From positions 1,550,001 through 1,614,000 of the forward strand of contig NC_083394.1 in the NCBI RefSeq assembly GCF_030864355.1: a DNA stretch of 64,000 nucleotides, given 5' to 3'. The translations under genes and the position numbers were made by a program. The stretch is from Cutaneotrichosporon cavernicola. Lineage: Eukaryota; Basidiomycota; Tremellomycetes; Trichosporonales; Trichosporonaceae. Positions 10,442 to 22,815 of this stretch are shown piece by piece (position 1 is the first letter of the stretch; every line of letters starts with the position of its first letter). The notes under the pieces are model-generated. The model saw nothing but the letters and a program-made list of their open reading frames with translations, had not been told where the DNA came from and made no database searches.

Positions 10442-12166
10442 ATGAGCACCGACCCAGAACCAGTCGCCGAGCCCCAAAGCGCACCAACAAGTACGCCTCC
10501 ACATGCCCAATCCCTAACCACAGTGCCGGCCCACGCCCAAGCACCAGCGTCAGAACCGGCCGCCGCGCCAGAGGGCCCGACCGGTGCCAAGGTTCTCTCC
10601 GGCCTCACCGCCCACATTGCGCCGCTCCGGCTCACAGGAACGCGCCCACACATCCTCGCGCCCATCGCCGACGCCTCGCCTGCGGCGACGATGATCGAGC
10701 TCGCGGACGATCCACCCATCCAGAACCACCCAGTATCGGCGCCCCAGCCCATCTCCGCACCAAGGGCAGTGCCTACTGCGCACCCTGTCGTGCAGCCCTC
10801 ACCGGTCAGCTCGGCACCACTGGGCTCGCCGGTTAACATGACTCACCTGCACAGCCGCTCGCCACAATCCCCCTCCTCGCCCCCGTTCACCGCATCGTCG
10901 TCCGCCTCGTCGCGCGCCCGTGGCCGCCCAGCATCGCAGCTTGTCAGCTCGATGGGTGCGGCGATCAGCATCAAGCCTCGCAGTAACTCTTCTCTAACAT
11001 CGAACCGCCCGGCGCCCCCAAGCCCCGCTGGTTCACGGCCGCAGTCGCAGGTGCTCGAGTTCAACCCTCGCGACTTGCCTATAGCATTCAGCGCCTCGCC
11101 GATCAGTCCACCCGCCATTGCGCGTTCATCGCCGTCCCCTGTCGGCCGTGACCGCGCCGCATCAACGTCTAGTGCCATGTCCCAGGGTCGCCGTATGCGC
11201 CCACGGTCGATGCTCGGCACCAGCGTCTTGTCCGCCAGCGAGGGCACATCCACATCGGATCCCACAACACCCTGCACGCCGCCCGCAGCAGTATTGGCGC
11301 GACGCGGAGGCAGCTTTGACGCCCGTGCGGGCGGGTTCGACCGGTCTGCGGCTGTCGAGGAGGTCAAGGATGAGCAAGGCGAAAACGGCTCGAGCGGATT
11401 CTCCGAGGGTACGTCGCCGCCGCCCTCGGCTCCAGCCTCGGTCGCTACGCCCGGCTCGCCCACCAGGGGGAGCACCCTCGCTCATCTCGCGGTCAGCCTC
11501 GTGCGCCGTGTAATAGTACGCGATTTTGCCTTCTCGCAGGACGACGAGCGGTTCCTCGGCCTCGGTGCCCAACGGCCAAGGAGCAACTGGGGTGAGGGCG
11601 AGCCGGAGCCAGAGCCCTCACCGGTCAAGCAACACGGCCACTTCGGGTTGTTAGGCCATTGGGGTGGCTTCCTACGCCGCGAGACTGACCCTGTGGAGCC
11701 GGACACGGACATGGGCGGCTTGGACACACTGGGAAATGTCCAATCCAACATCGACTACTGGAGCGATGGGGACGACGTTGACAACGATTCCGACTACGTC
11801 CTCGACGACGAGGAGCCGGACGGACTGTACCGCGCTGCATTCGCTTTCGAGCCAGAGGGCATAAACGAGATGGCGGTGGATGTCGGCGACCTCCTCGACG
11901 TACGCGGGCGCGGTGGCGGTGGCGACGGGTGGGTCGTCGCCACGCGCCTGGATACCGGCGCTGAAGGCCTCGTTCCAGAGGGTTACCTCGAGCGGGCGCG
12001 TGAAGCAGAGTACCCCGCCGAATGGGCGACTGTACGTGACGTCCGCGCCAAACTTGCGGCTGTGTGTGCTGAGAGCCTCGAGACACGCGAGCTCAGCGAG
12101 TCCCCAGGGTCTACGGACGACGAGGAGAGATTGCGGCGCGTGCTCGAAATGAACGCGGGGCATTGA
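10442..12166 (+). CDS. SH3-domain adaptor, Nbp2/Skb5-like
   Basis: Single-exon gene of 574 residues starting at an ATG. Residues 1-350 are Pro/Ser/Ala-rich and probably disordered. Near residues 350-370 a segment LVRRVIVRDFAFSQDDERF resembles the conserved stretch before the SH3 domain of yeast Nbp2. An acidic segment (DGDDVDNDSDYVLDDEEPDG) leads into one SH3 domain at about residues 461-516. There the ALYDF-type motif is YRAAFAFEP, followed by ELxxxxGDLL (written here EMAVDVGDLL), then GWVVA and GLVPEGYLE. Nbp2 recruits a PP2C phosphatase to the HOG MAP-kinase module in yeast; that role here is inferred from resemblance only. The SH3 call is firm, the orthology moderate. Confidence 0.8.
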   Translation: MSTDPEPVAEPQSAPTSTPPHAQSLTTVPAHAQAPASEPAAAPEGPTGAKVLSGLTAHIAPLRLTGTRPHILAPIADASPAATMIELADDPPIQNHPVSAPQPISAPRAVPTAHPVVQPSPVSSAPLGSPVNMTHLHSRSPQSPSSPPFTASSSASSRARGRPASQLVSSMGAAISIKPRSNSSLTSNRPAPPSPAGSRPQSQVLEFNPRDLPIAFSASPISPPAIARSSPSPVGRDRAASTSSAMSQGRRMRPRSMLGTSVLSASEGTSTSDPTTPCTPPAAVLARRGGSFDARAGGFDRSAAVEEVKDEQGENGSSGFSEGTSPPPSAPASVATPGSPTRGSTLAHLAVSLVRRVIVRDFAFSQDDERFLGLGAQRPRSNWGEGEPEPEPSPVKQHGHFGLLGHWGGFLRRETDPVEPDTDMGGLDTLGNVQSNIDYWSDGDDVDNDSDYVLDDEEPDGLYRAAFAFEPEGINEMAVDVGDLLDVRGRGGGGDGWVVATRLDTGAEGLVPEGYLERAREAEYPAEWATVRDVRAKLAAVCAESLETRELSESPGSTDDEERLRRVLEMNAGH

Positions 12167-13581
12167 TAGGATTGCATGTATCGGTATCACTCTAACACTG
12201 ACTGGGGTGATGGCGTGTGGGCCTTGCACCTTGCTTCCTCCAACCACCCATCTCAACTCACTCGTGGTCTTCGGCCATTCCTGTCCAGCTGTCCAGCCGC
12301 TGCTCAGGACGCCATCTACACGTTCGCCAGGCTGTTCTTCGTCAAATATGGCCAGAACAACGGCCGCCGGGACGCCTTCCTCGCCTTCCTCTCCTTCCTC
12401 TCTCACACCTGGGTGGCGAGACGGCAACATCTGGAGGCACTCAAGGCCACGGAGAGGGTGAGGCGGACGGCTAGTGGTGGAAAAGTGTCCCAGATCTGTC
12501 GGTTGAGTCACCTCATGCAACCTTCCCTCGCGTACCACAGCTCTATTTAATACCTTCCCTCCTGCAAGCATCTCTTGACCTGTCTCCTCACCACCTCTTC
12601 ATCGACAACCAACTTCAGTTCGCTGCGCTCCTTACGAACATTACATCCTCACTTCTCTACCACTCACACTTCATAACACTTACTGTCGTAGATGCCATGA
12701 GCCACCCCGACGCCACCAGCCGCAGGCATACAATCTTCGAGGAGTGGGACAGACATTTTTGGGACGATTTATAGGCCATCTGCCGACCGCAGGAGCATCT
12801 ACAATCCCGAGTGTGGCGAGAACGAGGAAGACGCCGCCAGCCTCGAGCGCCACGACGACGGAAAGGTAAGGCAGTCGCGGTGGCGGTTGCGTCTCGCCCG
12901 AAGCAGTGTGGGTCAAGTTGTGCCCCACGGTAAAGGATGTCGAGTGCGACCTCACGGACTTGTCGGTAGCGGCCAACGTCAACGCCTACTATGTGGCGAA
13001 CACACATATGGCCATGGCCTCCACCGTCGCCGAGGTTTTCGAGTTTGCAAAGACGTTGGCACTGGGCATGACCCTCCGAGTGCAGAGTACAAGGCCGCCC
13101 ATGTCCACGAACCTACCGCGTTGAGGCTCTCGAGGCGGCGCAGACCTGGGACGAGCGCCTCGCTGTCCTCACGTTTAACCCGCCGACTTCCCGTCGACCT
13201 CCCGCGACACACCCGAGAGTTTACAGTACTATGGGAGCGTCTGGCCTGACATCACCCTCCGTCCGTTTCCGCCACTAAACGCCTGCCCACCGAGTTCTAC
13301 GCCATCCCTGCCCATTGCATTGTCCGCAGCCGTGTTCGTTCATCATTCCCACTACTGCTCATTGTGGTTGCTGTAGTTGTAGCAGCTGTATTCCAGTTGT
13401 CGGCCCCTGTCCCCCGCGCCTCGTGGCACCAGAGCCAGGGTTGATGAAATAGTGTCCAAATCCAACCGGAGCATCAGCATCTGTGTAGAGACCATGCCCG
13501 CGCTGCCGCATGATGCTATGCTTCGCATTGATAATTAGAACTTTAGTCTACGGCACAAAAAACATCTAGGTATCTCTCCGT
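12167..13581. other. Intergenic between SH3 gene and NUP155/170, with possible gene remnant
   Basis: Except for the possible decayed gene at about 12697-13400, nothing here is supported. The region holds the 3' ends of the SH3 gene (plus) and the nucleoporin gene (minus). Confidence 0.45.
12697..13400 (+). pseudogene. Possible decayed or frameshifted gene of unknown family
   Basis: A stretch with protein-like reading in pieces but no single open frame. It begins ATG AGC CAC CCC (MSHPDATSRRHTIFEEWDRHF) and meets a stop at about 12770. Coding-like sequence then moves between frames: YRPSADRRSIYNPECGENEE, then VKLCPTVKDVECDLTDLSVA at 12909 onward, then AEYKAAHVHEP, RVEALEAAQTWDERLAVLTF, and near 13190 DTPESLQYYGSVWPDITLRP. 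A GTAAGG...CCCGAAGCAG intron at about 12866-12906 does not bring the frames into register. This fits a gene with several indels, or one with introns I could not place. No domain is recognised. Confidence 0.3.
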
Positions 13582-16500
13582 CTAGAATCGCCCCGTAGCA
13601 GCCTTGGCCGACTGCATGACCTTGCGCGTGGCGGCGCGGCGGGCGTCGAGGCTCTGGCCCTGTGTACGGAGGATGTACTTTGCAGCAAAGTTCTCGATCT
13701 CGGCCGCCGGCAGGTCCTGCTGGGGGCGCGGCGTGTCGAGCCACCGCTGGAGGATGACCGCGGCCTCCTCGGCGTAGAACTCGGACGGGCTCTCGTCATA
13801 CAGTGCGAGCACGGAGTCCCACACGTCGCGGGAAGTAACGCCACCGGCGAGGAGAGCACGCGTGGCCCAGCCAGGCTCGCCGCCGACCTCGGAAGCGTAC
13901 CCGTACACGATGGGGAGGACGATGTCGGGTGGCGCGCCCTCGGACGGGTAGAACTTGCGGCACAGGTCGGTGACAACCTCGGCAGGATGTGGGTTTTTGA
14001 GGAGCTCGGTCCACACGGCAGCGACAACGTCCTCGACGCGCGTGTCGGAGGTGCGCAGGATTAGCAGGATCGCCTCGTACAGCCGCAGCGGACGGGCAAA
14101 GTTCTGGTACAGGTCATCGAGGGACAACAGGTCCTCGTTGAGTGCGGCGAGCGCGTCTCCCCTCTCGGCTGGGCTCATGTCGTCGTGTCCCTCGACCGCG
14201 CGCACGACCTCCAGTTGAACGTGCGCGACGTCGATGCGTTCTTGGAGGCCAGTCGTGAACTCAACGTCGTCAGCGCCCAGCGAAGCAGCGCTCTTGGCGT
14301 TCGTGACTGCCTGCGCGAGGTAGTACACGCGGTCCTGTAACGACATGTCGGACGGGCGCGAAGCCATGTCCGCCAACGCCTTGGCCGCGGGCAAGAACTC
14401 CTCGCGCCGCGCGTAGTACTTCCACAACAAGTCGCGGCGGCCCGGAACGTTCGACGTCGTAGCGCGAAGGTAGGCCTCGATGAAGGGTGTCTCGAACTGT
14501 GGTTAGCACATCTGCCCAGACACACCGAAAGCTTACGTCAAGAAGCTGGTCCGCACGGCCAAGTGCCGAGATCCAGTCGTACAGATAGAAGTGGAAGAGC
14601 TCGTCATCCGAGCTGATCGCGAGCCCGTACGCCTCGTCGCGGATGCGAACAGCGCCCGCGGCTGATGTCAGCTACGAAATAGACGGCCTAGCTTACCCTG
14701 TACAGGCCCCGCGGCCGCCGCCTTGTTCAGTGCTTCGTCGTAGCTGCCGAGAACTTCGACGACGAGCTTGTAGCATTCCTGCCGTTCCTCGAGGAAGCCG
14801 ATGCGGGGGTCGCCTGGGTTGCGCCCGTCGCGCACGTAGTCGCCAGCCTTGTCCTGTGGGTCGAGCTCGGTCGCGACGCGGAGCGGAAGCTCGATCGTGC
14901 CGCGCACGTCGTTGAGTGCACGGTACCTCCGGGTCGCGTCGGGCAGGCGGGGGTACACGCTGCGAGGAGCGCTGCCTGCTGCGCGGTTGAAAAGTCGGAG
15001 TGACTCGGCAATGTTCTCCGCCCGCTCGACCGCGTCGCGTGTGCTCTCGGCACGCCGCAGACTTTCCTCCGCCTTGTATAGCACGACATCGCCAGGTTGC
15101 ACGAACGTGCCGCAGCGCTGCTGGAGGATCGCGCTGAGGTTGTCGATCTGCTGTCAGCCGGGATCAAATCCGGACAACTCACGCCCAATTCCTGACCAAT
15201 CTGCAGCTCGATCAAGGCGGTGACGAGAGCGCGGGCAACGTCACGCCCGCCCTGGCTGGTCAGGAGGCCCTCGAACGAGAGGCTCGTGAGCGTCCCCTGC
15301 GTCGCTGGGTCGCACTTCGCAATGACGTCTGGCAACTTGTAGTCGGCGAGGAGGAGGACGAACGAGATCGCCTCGATCGCCTGCTTGAGGAGCAGCTTGA
15401 GACCTTCAGTCGACGCCTCCTCAACGTCCCATGCACGCTTGCCGTCACCTTCTGCCTGGTGTCGCGGGAAGGGGTGGTTCTCGAGGAAACGGTGCAAGTC
15501 TCCAAGGTTGCTCTGGACGGCCAGCAGCTCCTTGTCGCTCACGCCGAGCTTGAAGCGCACAGGACCGGCGGCAGCCGCAACGACCTTTGCCTTCCAGATC
15601 GGCCGGAGGAAGCGTGCCAGCGTCGCAGCGAGACCGTCGTGGCGGGGCGAGTAAATGATGGATCGAGTGCCAGTGGTGGAGGTCTGGAGGATGGGTGGCT
15701 CGGCAACAATGAGGATGTTCACAGCAGCCGACACAATGTCGGCAATCTGCCGCTTCTGGCCCGACGTGCCCATGAGCACAGCCATCGCAGAGAGCTGCAC
15801 GCGGCCGAAGGCCTCGCGAGACACGTTGACCGCCTGCTCCTTCTCCAGCTCGAGGTCGTCCTCCAGCATGTCTATGGGTCGGGACTGCTCGATCCGGAAG
15901 AGGCCTGAGTTCGTGAGGACGAGGAACTGGCGCGCGCCGATGGTCGCCTCGCGCGCAAGCTCGGAAAGATCGATGCCGTCGTCTCTTCTAAGTGCAGCGG
16001 ACGCGCGTATCGGGTTTGTGGATGCAACCTCGGCGATTGTCCAGACCGACGCAGGAATCAAGATATTCGAGAACCACTCTTGCAGCGCAGGCGCTTGGTA
16101 GTTGTCGTAGTTCTCCCGCATAGCCGACTGCCGACCAACCGCTGGCGTGGTGAAGGTGACGATGGACGATGCAGTAGCCGCCCCAGTGTTGGACTGGACC
16201 GAGAGCAAGGTGCCGGACGAGTAGAACGACGGAGGAAGGACTTTGGTAACGTCTGGTGGGGGAGGACGCGTCGCGATGATCTGGAACGCGCCGCCGGCGC
16301 CGCCAAAATAATATCCAGAAGTACCGAGGTATGCCCGCGCACCGCTCGCGGCGATCGCCACGACCACCGCCTTCTTGCTCTCGTTCGCTGGCACGGGTGC
16401 GATCGCCACGACCTCTGCGCCGTCTTTCCCCAGCGCCCCAGTGAGGCGCGCGCGCATAAAGTGCTCACGCAGGATGTTAAACCGCGACCGTGACTCGAAC

Positions 16501-17754
16501 TTGTTGCCGGAGACGTCAATCCACTCAATCTGGCCCTTCGTGTGCAGCGCATACAGCCTGCCCTGTTGCGGATCGACGACGAAGCTCTCGACACCCTCGC
16601 GGTTCGCGCCCTGCAGTACACTCGGCACCCATGTGCTCAGGTAGCCGCTAGAGCGGTTGGTGAGCCAGATTTTGGAGCCGCTGCTCAGCCAACCGCTGCT
16701 TATCGAGTACTCCAGCTCATAAATGTCCTTGTTGACGCCAAGAAGGAAGATGCGCCCAGAGTCGATGCCGCGGATGCACGTCATGGTCGTCGGCAGCTCG
16801 ACCGACATGTTGGTTGCGTACAGCGACAGCTCGCCCTTGGGAGAGCGCGACAGACCGAGTAGGGTAGCCTTGGACGCCGTGCAGATGACGAGAAGATAAT
16901 GGATGTCGTCCACAAACACGTCCTTACGCGCGCGCACAATGCCCACCGCGTGGATGGTCGTGTCCTGTTGGTCGTAGCGGCTGAAGTCGCGCCCGTCGGT
17001 GTAGTCCCACAGGAACAGTTTGTTGTCGACTGTAAACCATGCGCGCTCAATCTCCTCGAACAGACCCATGTTCGCGGTCGTGTGCTTGTCTGCTTGTCAG
17101 CTCGCAAAACTCTCCAGCTCACATTGAAGCTCCTGGTGCAGCGCGTCAGGCAGGGGGACGTTCTTGACGAGCTTCGCATTGTTGAACGCGGAGGAGGTTG
17201 AAGGAGGAGGAACATAGAGGTCGCTGGTTGCTGGGAATCAGCTCCTGTCTTTCTGCATCCCATGGCCGGAACTCACGCTGCGCAAGTTTGTCAACGAGGT
17301 CGAGTGAGATCTCGTTGTCTGACACCATCGCGCGATCAATCTTGCCCCGCGCCCGTCCAAGGGGACCATACACTGCGTCCTCGTCCTTTGCAGGTTCTTC
17401 GATTGCCTGGGGCGCCTGCACCCGGCTCGCCGTGACAGTGTAGCTGAAACCGTACGGCTGCCTGTATGCGCTATCGGTGTATCCGCCACCGCCGTACGGG
17501 ACTGTCTGCGCACTCCCCGTTCCGAAGGGGGGCGGGGCGGCGACTGGCCCTGCTTGTCCAGGCGCTGCCAAGGAGCCAGTCGCGCCAAGCGGCACCATAG
17601 GCGCTCCTGGTGTCGTGGGAGGGTGCGTTGGCGCATGCTGGAACGGGTTGTGGAGGTGAGGGAAGGTGTGTGTGTGCGGCTGCTGTGGCAGAGCGGGGTA
17701 CAGCTGCTGCTGCGGCTGCGCGTGCGCGCCGAAGATGTTATTGTTGTACGACAT
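13582..17754 (-). CDS. NUP170: Nuclear pore scaffold nucleoporin Nup155/Nup157/Nup170
   Basis: Inner-ring scaffold of the nuclear pore complex. Six exons (17277-17754, 17123-17230, 15183-17089, 14697-15147, 14537-14661, 13582-14496) are joined across introns of 46, 33, 35, 35 and 40 nt, giving 1327 residues, close to family length. A Gln/Pro/Gly-rich tail of about 110 residues precedes the N-terminal beta-propeller, entered at YKHTTANMGLFEEIERAWFT and LFLWDYTDGRDF, the family signature. The C-terminal half is helical, with EECYKLV-like repeats and the SVYPRLPDATRRYRALNDV segment. The ATG at 17752-17754 (MSYNNNIFGAHAQ) is the first in the frame. A longer upstream reading exists only with a non-ATG start. 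Identity is firm; choosing among the yeast paralogue names is arbitrary. Confidence 0.93.
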
Positions 17755-18225
17755 GGTCGCCGGCGCCAGATCGTCGCCAAGAACAGTCGAGTGTTCGTGC
17801 CCAGAGGTTCCAGGCGTTTCCCTGCTAGCCTCTGGCTGCACGATAGAGAGGAGAAGATGGGGGGGAAGGGAGGATGTAGGTGGCTGATGTTGGGATTGAT
17901 TGTTGGATCTGTGAGTGCATGAAACACCAAAGCCCAAAGATGTTTGGGCGCACGTGGCGATTTGTTTCCGTTAAGGCGGTGGTGGAGGTAATCCACCTTG
18001 TCCGCTGTCCGGACCCTGGGCATGAATGTGCTGCCAGAGCACCATATTCGGAGATGGTTGGAGGTTGCACATGTACTGTAGATGCATGAGGAGGGACACA
18101 GTGGGACTAATAACAACGACCTATCTACATTTACATTGGCGCCGCGGCGGCCGCAGTGAGACCGTACAACATTACTGGTCAAGCTTCTTGTGTCTTCTTG
18201 TCAGCCATGATCAACTTGGCCAACC
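17755..18225. other. Intergenic between nucleoporin start and large minus-strand gene
   Basis: About 470 nt: the nucleoporin promoter and leader and the 3' region of the next minus-strand gene. No other feature is supported. Confidence 0.5.
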
Positions 18226-21200
18226 TTACCGCGCGAACCGCGCGAATCGCGAAAGCACGCCTTTTAAACTCCGCGTGTAGCCTGCCTGCTTCATAGCCTC
18301 AACGCAGAGTAATCCAGCCCCCTGGCCTGGGTTCTGTTCGGGGTTGTTGGCCTGGGATTTAAACCAGAAATCGGCACAGAACTGAATCTCCTCCTCCGAC
18401 CAAAGCCGGTTGGTGGTAATGGACTTTTCCTGAACCCTCAACTGGGCCGTTGGTGCGACTTCTTTGGTGGTGTCTTCATCCGCAAAGTGGGCTGCGGTTG
18501 CCATCTCCTCGTCGGGGTCTGGGTTGGCGGATGTAGCGGCTGTCTGCAGTCGGGTACGGGCGTTCCTGTTCTTCCCCTGGTTATCAGCTGCCACTCAGTA
18601 TGCTAGCCGCACCTCTGCCCCAGAAGCCGACAGCGACGTAAGTGGCGGGGTCCAATACCGGCCGGGTGTGGTTGGAGGACTACTGTCGGAACAGGAGCTT
18701 GGCTGCTGTTAGCAAGGAACGCGTGCAATGCTCACCATGAGGGCTTGTGACCCAGCTTTCGAAGCTGTGGCCTCGGACAACGTCTTAGCACGGCCACTGG
18801 GTGGTAGACCTTCGAGCTTTTGGGACCACAGTTTGCGCTTGCCCTGCGATGACCTTGTGGACCGGCTTGAAATCGGGATGCTGGGATCAACGTGCTCTCC
18901 GTGTTGCTCCAGCTCCGCTGGACCAGGGGTTGGTGGTGGGGTATTCGACACCGGATTGCTTGCTTGTATACGGGTTTGGGGTCGACCTTGTCTGCGCTTA
19001 GATGAAGCCGAGGGAGCAGGTTCGGGGACCCAGGAGACAGTCGCTGCCGAACTCGGACTGCGCCGCTTTCCTTGAGCACGCGAACGAGCCGGTCTTCCCA
19101 AACGCGTACGCTTCGACGGAGGACTTGCAACCACCAGTTCAACACCATCGAGCTCTTCAGTCCCCTCCGGCATCTCGGACACCTCCTGCCCTTCCTTGAT
19201 GAGAAGAGGGACATCGCTGGTCGTTGCCGCCCTCTTACGCTTTGAGACGTTGGTGAACTTGCCGCGCTTACCCCTTGAAACTTGAGCGGCAGAGTCAGCC
19301 GGTGAGCTCGCAGACGTCTCTTTGCGCTTCCGGCTTGGACACGATAGTACATCGCCAACATAGTTGGCAGCAGGAGAGATTGAAGGCTACCCTAGTGAGC
19401 TTACGGGCAACCTGTAAACATACGTTGCTGGCATCCTGATGGGAAAGCTCACTCTTGTTGGCTTCCTTGTCCACAAGAACAACTGGCCAACTGCGGACCG
19501 GTCAGTTGGATGCAGCGATGTGACATACCGGATAGGATAACCCTTGGAACTGGCCTGCGTGTCCAATGTTAGAACGGGACTGTCAGCCTCCGCTTCCTCT
19601 GTGGCATCTCCTCCGCCAACTGCCAGACTTTCGGTCACCTCTGGTGCGGGACTGGCTGGTTGGGAGAGCGTACATTCATTAATCTCGATCCCAAGGGAGT
19701 GCCGCTGAGGCGGTTGTGGTGATGTGAGCGAGTACCACTTCTCTGAGTATGTTGGTTGGTAAGATGAGAGTGGGGAATCGGGGTCGGCCAGGGTATCAAC
19801 CGTGTGCCGTATAGCCGAAATGTTTGAGACCAGGCGTGATGAGCCGGGCATGGCGAATGCGAGTTGTTGGAATACCGAATTGGCTGGCTTGCGGAGAGCG
19901 TACTCTGGGTCTCCACGGTTGAAAGCCTTAGGCCTGGGGACGGTGGGACCCGGCTGTCGCGACAAGTCGTTGGGTTGCTGCTTTGGGGGGAGGTGAAGAC
20001 CCTGGGATTGGAACTGGAGAGCCCGGCCAGCCCAGCCGCCCTGTGACGACGCCTGCGTGTAAAGTTCTGAGGGGGTCGGACTGCTGGGTGCGTCCGACAG
20101 AGAGTGGCGAACGTTGTTGTCCTTGTAGTTCAGGAGGCGCTCCATCGGGACAGACGGCACCCATACTCCTGGTTCAGGCGAGTCGATTGAGCGGGGAGTC
20201 TCGGCGGCCGATGGGACAGGTGATGATGGTTCGCTGGGCGCTGACTCGTTTCTGGCAGGAACCACTGGTTCAATGACGTGCGACAAAGCTGAGTCGGGAC
20301 TGCCTTCCACCTCAGGTGCCATGCGCACAGATTTGGGACCGGGTGGGGACAAGGCTGATGAGGAGTTGGCTGCAGACAGTGGCGTCCTGATATTGAAGTC
20401 AGTTGGAGGATCCGACGAATTGTTGTCCACATTCGACGTAACGGACTGAGAGTCCTCACTCGTAATGGGGCCGGGGATAGCTGTAGCAGCTGAGTCGTCT
20501 ATACGGCAGCCAGCGTCGACAGGAGAGGGTCTCGAAGCCTCAGAGCTTGCCGGGGTAGGGGCGTGGCAGTTGGCTTGAAAGGAGGTCACGCTACGGCGCC
20601 GCGAAGAGCGGGGACTATCGGCTGGAAGAGGAACGACCGGTTGTGCACACCTTTGGGTGGGGATTACGCGGTCGCTATCGGCGTCCTTGACTGAGCGGTG
20701 GAGACTCAGTGCTCTGTCACCGCAGGCTGGTTCGCCACTCTCGTCGGAAACGGGACCACCTCCGCTATCATCGGATATGTCGATCAGGACCTGGGGAACT
20801 GTCCACTCTTCCCGCGAAGAGGTCTGTGGTGGCTCGACATCGGTCGTAGTGGAGGGTGGTGAAGAGGGTACCGGTTGTGGAGAGGTGTCCGCGAGTTCTA
20901 CCTCTTGCGGTTGGTCAGAGCCCTCGTCCAGGACAGGCTGAGACCAAGCGGCCGCCTCTATGGGAGGCATGTGGGCAGACATACCAACTCTATCGTCGCT
21001 GTGACGACGGAGTGAGTCCCCGGAAACCTCCTCGTTCTCAATCGCGTGTTGAACAGGGAGTGGGGTAAGGTCTGCGCGATCATGAGGTATCGATTGACTC
21101 TGCTCCAACGAGGTTCGGGGGCTGCCGGGCGTATGAGCGGTGTGGCTGTCGAAACAGGTCCCGTCGGCGGCATCAGTGGTGGCGTAGAGGGGTAACCCCG

Positions 21201-22815
21201 CTTCAGCCTCGTGTGGCGCCGGCGCAGCAAACGCGGCACTGGATACCATGTTGGCGCCGAGCTCATCTTTCGAAGAGGACTCTGTCGACAAGTTCTCTTC
21301 CGCGGGCGACGCCGCGGACATAATGTCATGGTTGTCGCGAGTGTCCAGGGCATCATCTGCAACAGCGACGGGAGTGACAGGTTCGTCAGTGATGCCGTCG
21401 GCCTCAGGCAGAGTCGTAGATGGAACGGACACTTCGCTTTGCGAGCGAGCCAGGGCCGAGGAAGACTGTGTCTCACCTGCCATGGCTTCGACGTCGGAGA
21501 ACTCCTGATCCTCTGACAGGATGCTCTCTGCGGTGCCATTGATATCTGGCCAGACAGATTCCGACTTCCCAGGCGAAAGTGTTTTGACGACAGAAGCTGG
21601 GCTGGTGACCACCACTAGAGTGTTGGCGATGTCCTCCGTAGAGGGATCCGAGAGAGGCGTCGACATGTGGTCGGTGGGATTAGGTTCAGCGTTCTGGGTG
21701 GCGTCGGCACCGAGTGCAGATCTTCCTGGCGACGAGTCGGTCTGCGACCAGACCGGAGATTCATGGGCTAGTCTTGAAGCTCGGGACACTTCTGAGGAAG
21801 CCTGGCGGGAGACGTTATTGGAGCTTGGGGGCACGCCATCGTCGGTGGCATCCAGCGAGCCAGCTTCAGTGGCCGATTGGGGGACCGCCTCAGTTGTCGA
21901 TGGTGGAGCCCTGGGTGAATCATAACTCTTGGATGCGAGCGACGGTTTGGTGGGGGTCCCCTCCCATGTAGGAGAGTCGCAGTCTGACAAAGTGGACGCT
22001 CCGGTGTCTGGATTCGGCGAATGCGGCAGTGCTTCGGGAGCGAGCTCGTGATAGATCTCAGCCACATTCGCCTGGGAAGATATCTCGACTTCAGACGGGG
22101 GTTGCGACGAGTCCTCCTCAGAGGCGACATGTGATAGCAGCTCCCCCAGAGTCAGAGACGTGGGGGAGGAAGGAGTCAAGGGGAGATCGTGGGCAACAGG
22201 ACTTGAGTATAGGCTGGAGGCCTGAGAGAGTTTGGGAATGGAGGTAGGGAAGGAAGGTGGAGTGAGAGGATGGGTGTGGCGGGCCATGTCAGTAGACTTG
22301 ATCGTCTTCTCTACCACCGGCGAGTCGTACATGTACGCCGCGAAGAGGTCATTGGCGAGGTTTGGGGTAGCGGCGCGCGTCCGTGACGGTGTGCCTGGTA
22401 AAGGCGTGTCCGGCGGTGAAGGCGAGCTGGCTGGAAGACTCATAGACTCGATGCTGTCATACGTGTGAAGCTCGCTGGTTCTGGAGAAGAAACTTAAGGT
22501 CTCCTTGCTCTGAGATGTGTCAGGATCATGGACGTCTTTGGAGATAATGTGACCTACCAAACGCTCGGGGTTGGCCAGGCGACCGATCACGCCCTCCATC
22601 TCTTCAGAGAGTGAGTCAGCTTCCTCCCGAGGCAGAGGCCGGAAGCCGAGTATCGCACGGTCAGCGTCCAGGGAGAAGTCAAAGACGCGTCGTGAACCGT
22701 ACTCGTGGATCATCTCCGAGGGTAAAGAGACGATAGGCCACTCGTCCTCCTTTTCGTCAGGCGCTTCGTAGCCGGCCCATTGAGCGCGCGTCGCGCTGGC
22801 GGACGCGCCTCTCAT
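18226..22815 (-). CDS. Large unrecognised nuclear-type protein with SANT/Myb-like C-terminus
   Basis: Not recognised. The ATG at 22813-22815 opens 1142 codons to a TAG at 19387-19389. The same frame then continues open through a basic region (SCPSRKRKE, RGKRGKF, PSKRTRLGRPARS). Phase-0 introns 18703-18735 and 18577-18612 follow, then the stop at 18226. I model an intron 19327-19404 (GTAAGC donor, weak acceptor) that removes the TAG, giving 1480 residues. Residues 20-110 look folded (EWPIVSLPSEMIHEYGSRRV). About 110-900 is Ser/Thr/Pro-rich. Another ordered segment lies at 1090-1140 (KGYPIRYVTSLHPTDRSAV). The last 70 residues (RLWSEEEIQFCADFWF to YTRSLKGVLSRF) look like a SANT/Myb or similar helical DNA-binding unit. 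Alternatives are two genes, or a TAG that is read through. A chromatin or telomere role is only a guess. Confidence 0.6.

Noticed and set aside
11672..12571. 299-codon open frame on the minus strand
   Set aside because: Lies opposite the SH3-domain exon, starts without a supported ATG and has no domain. GC-rich third positions make long antisense frames common here.
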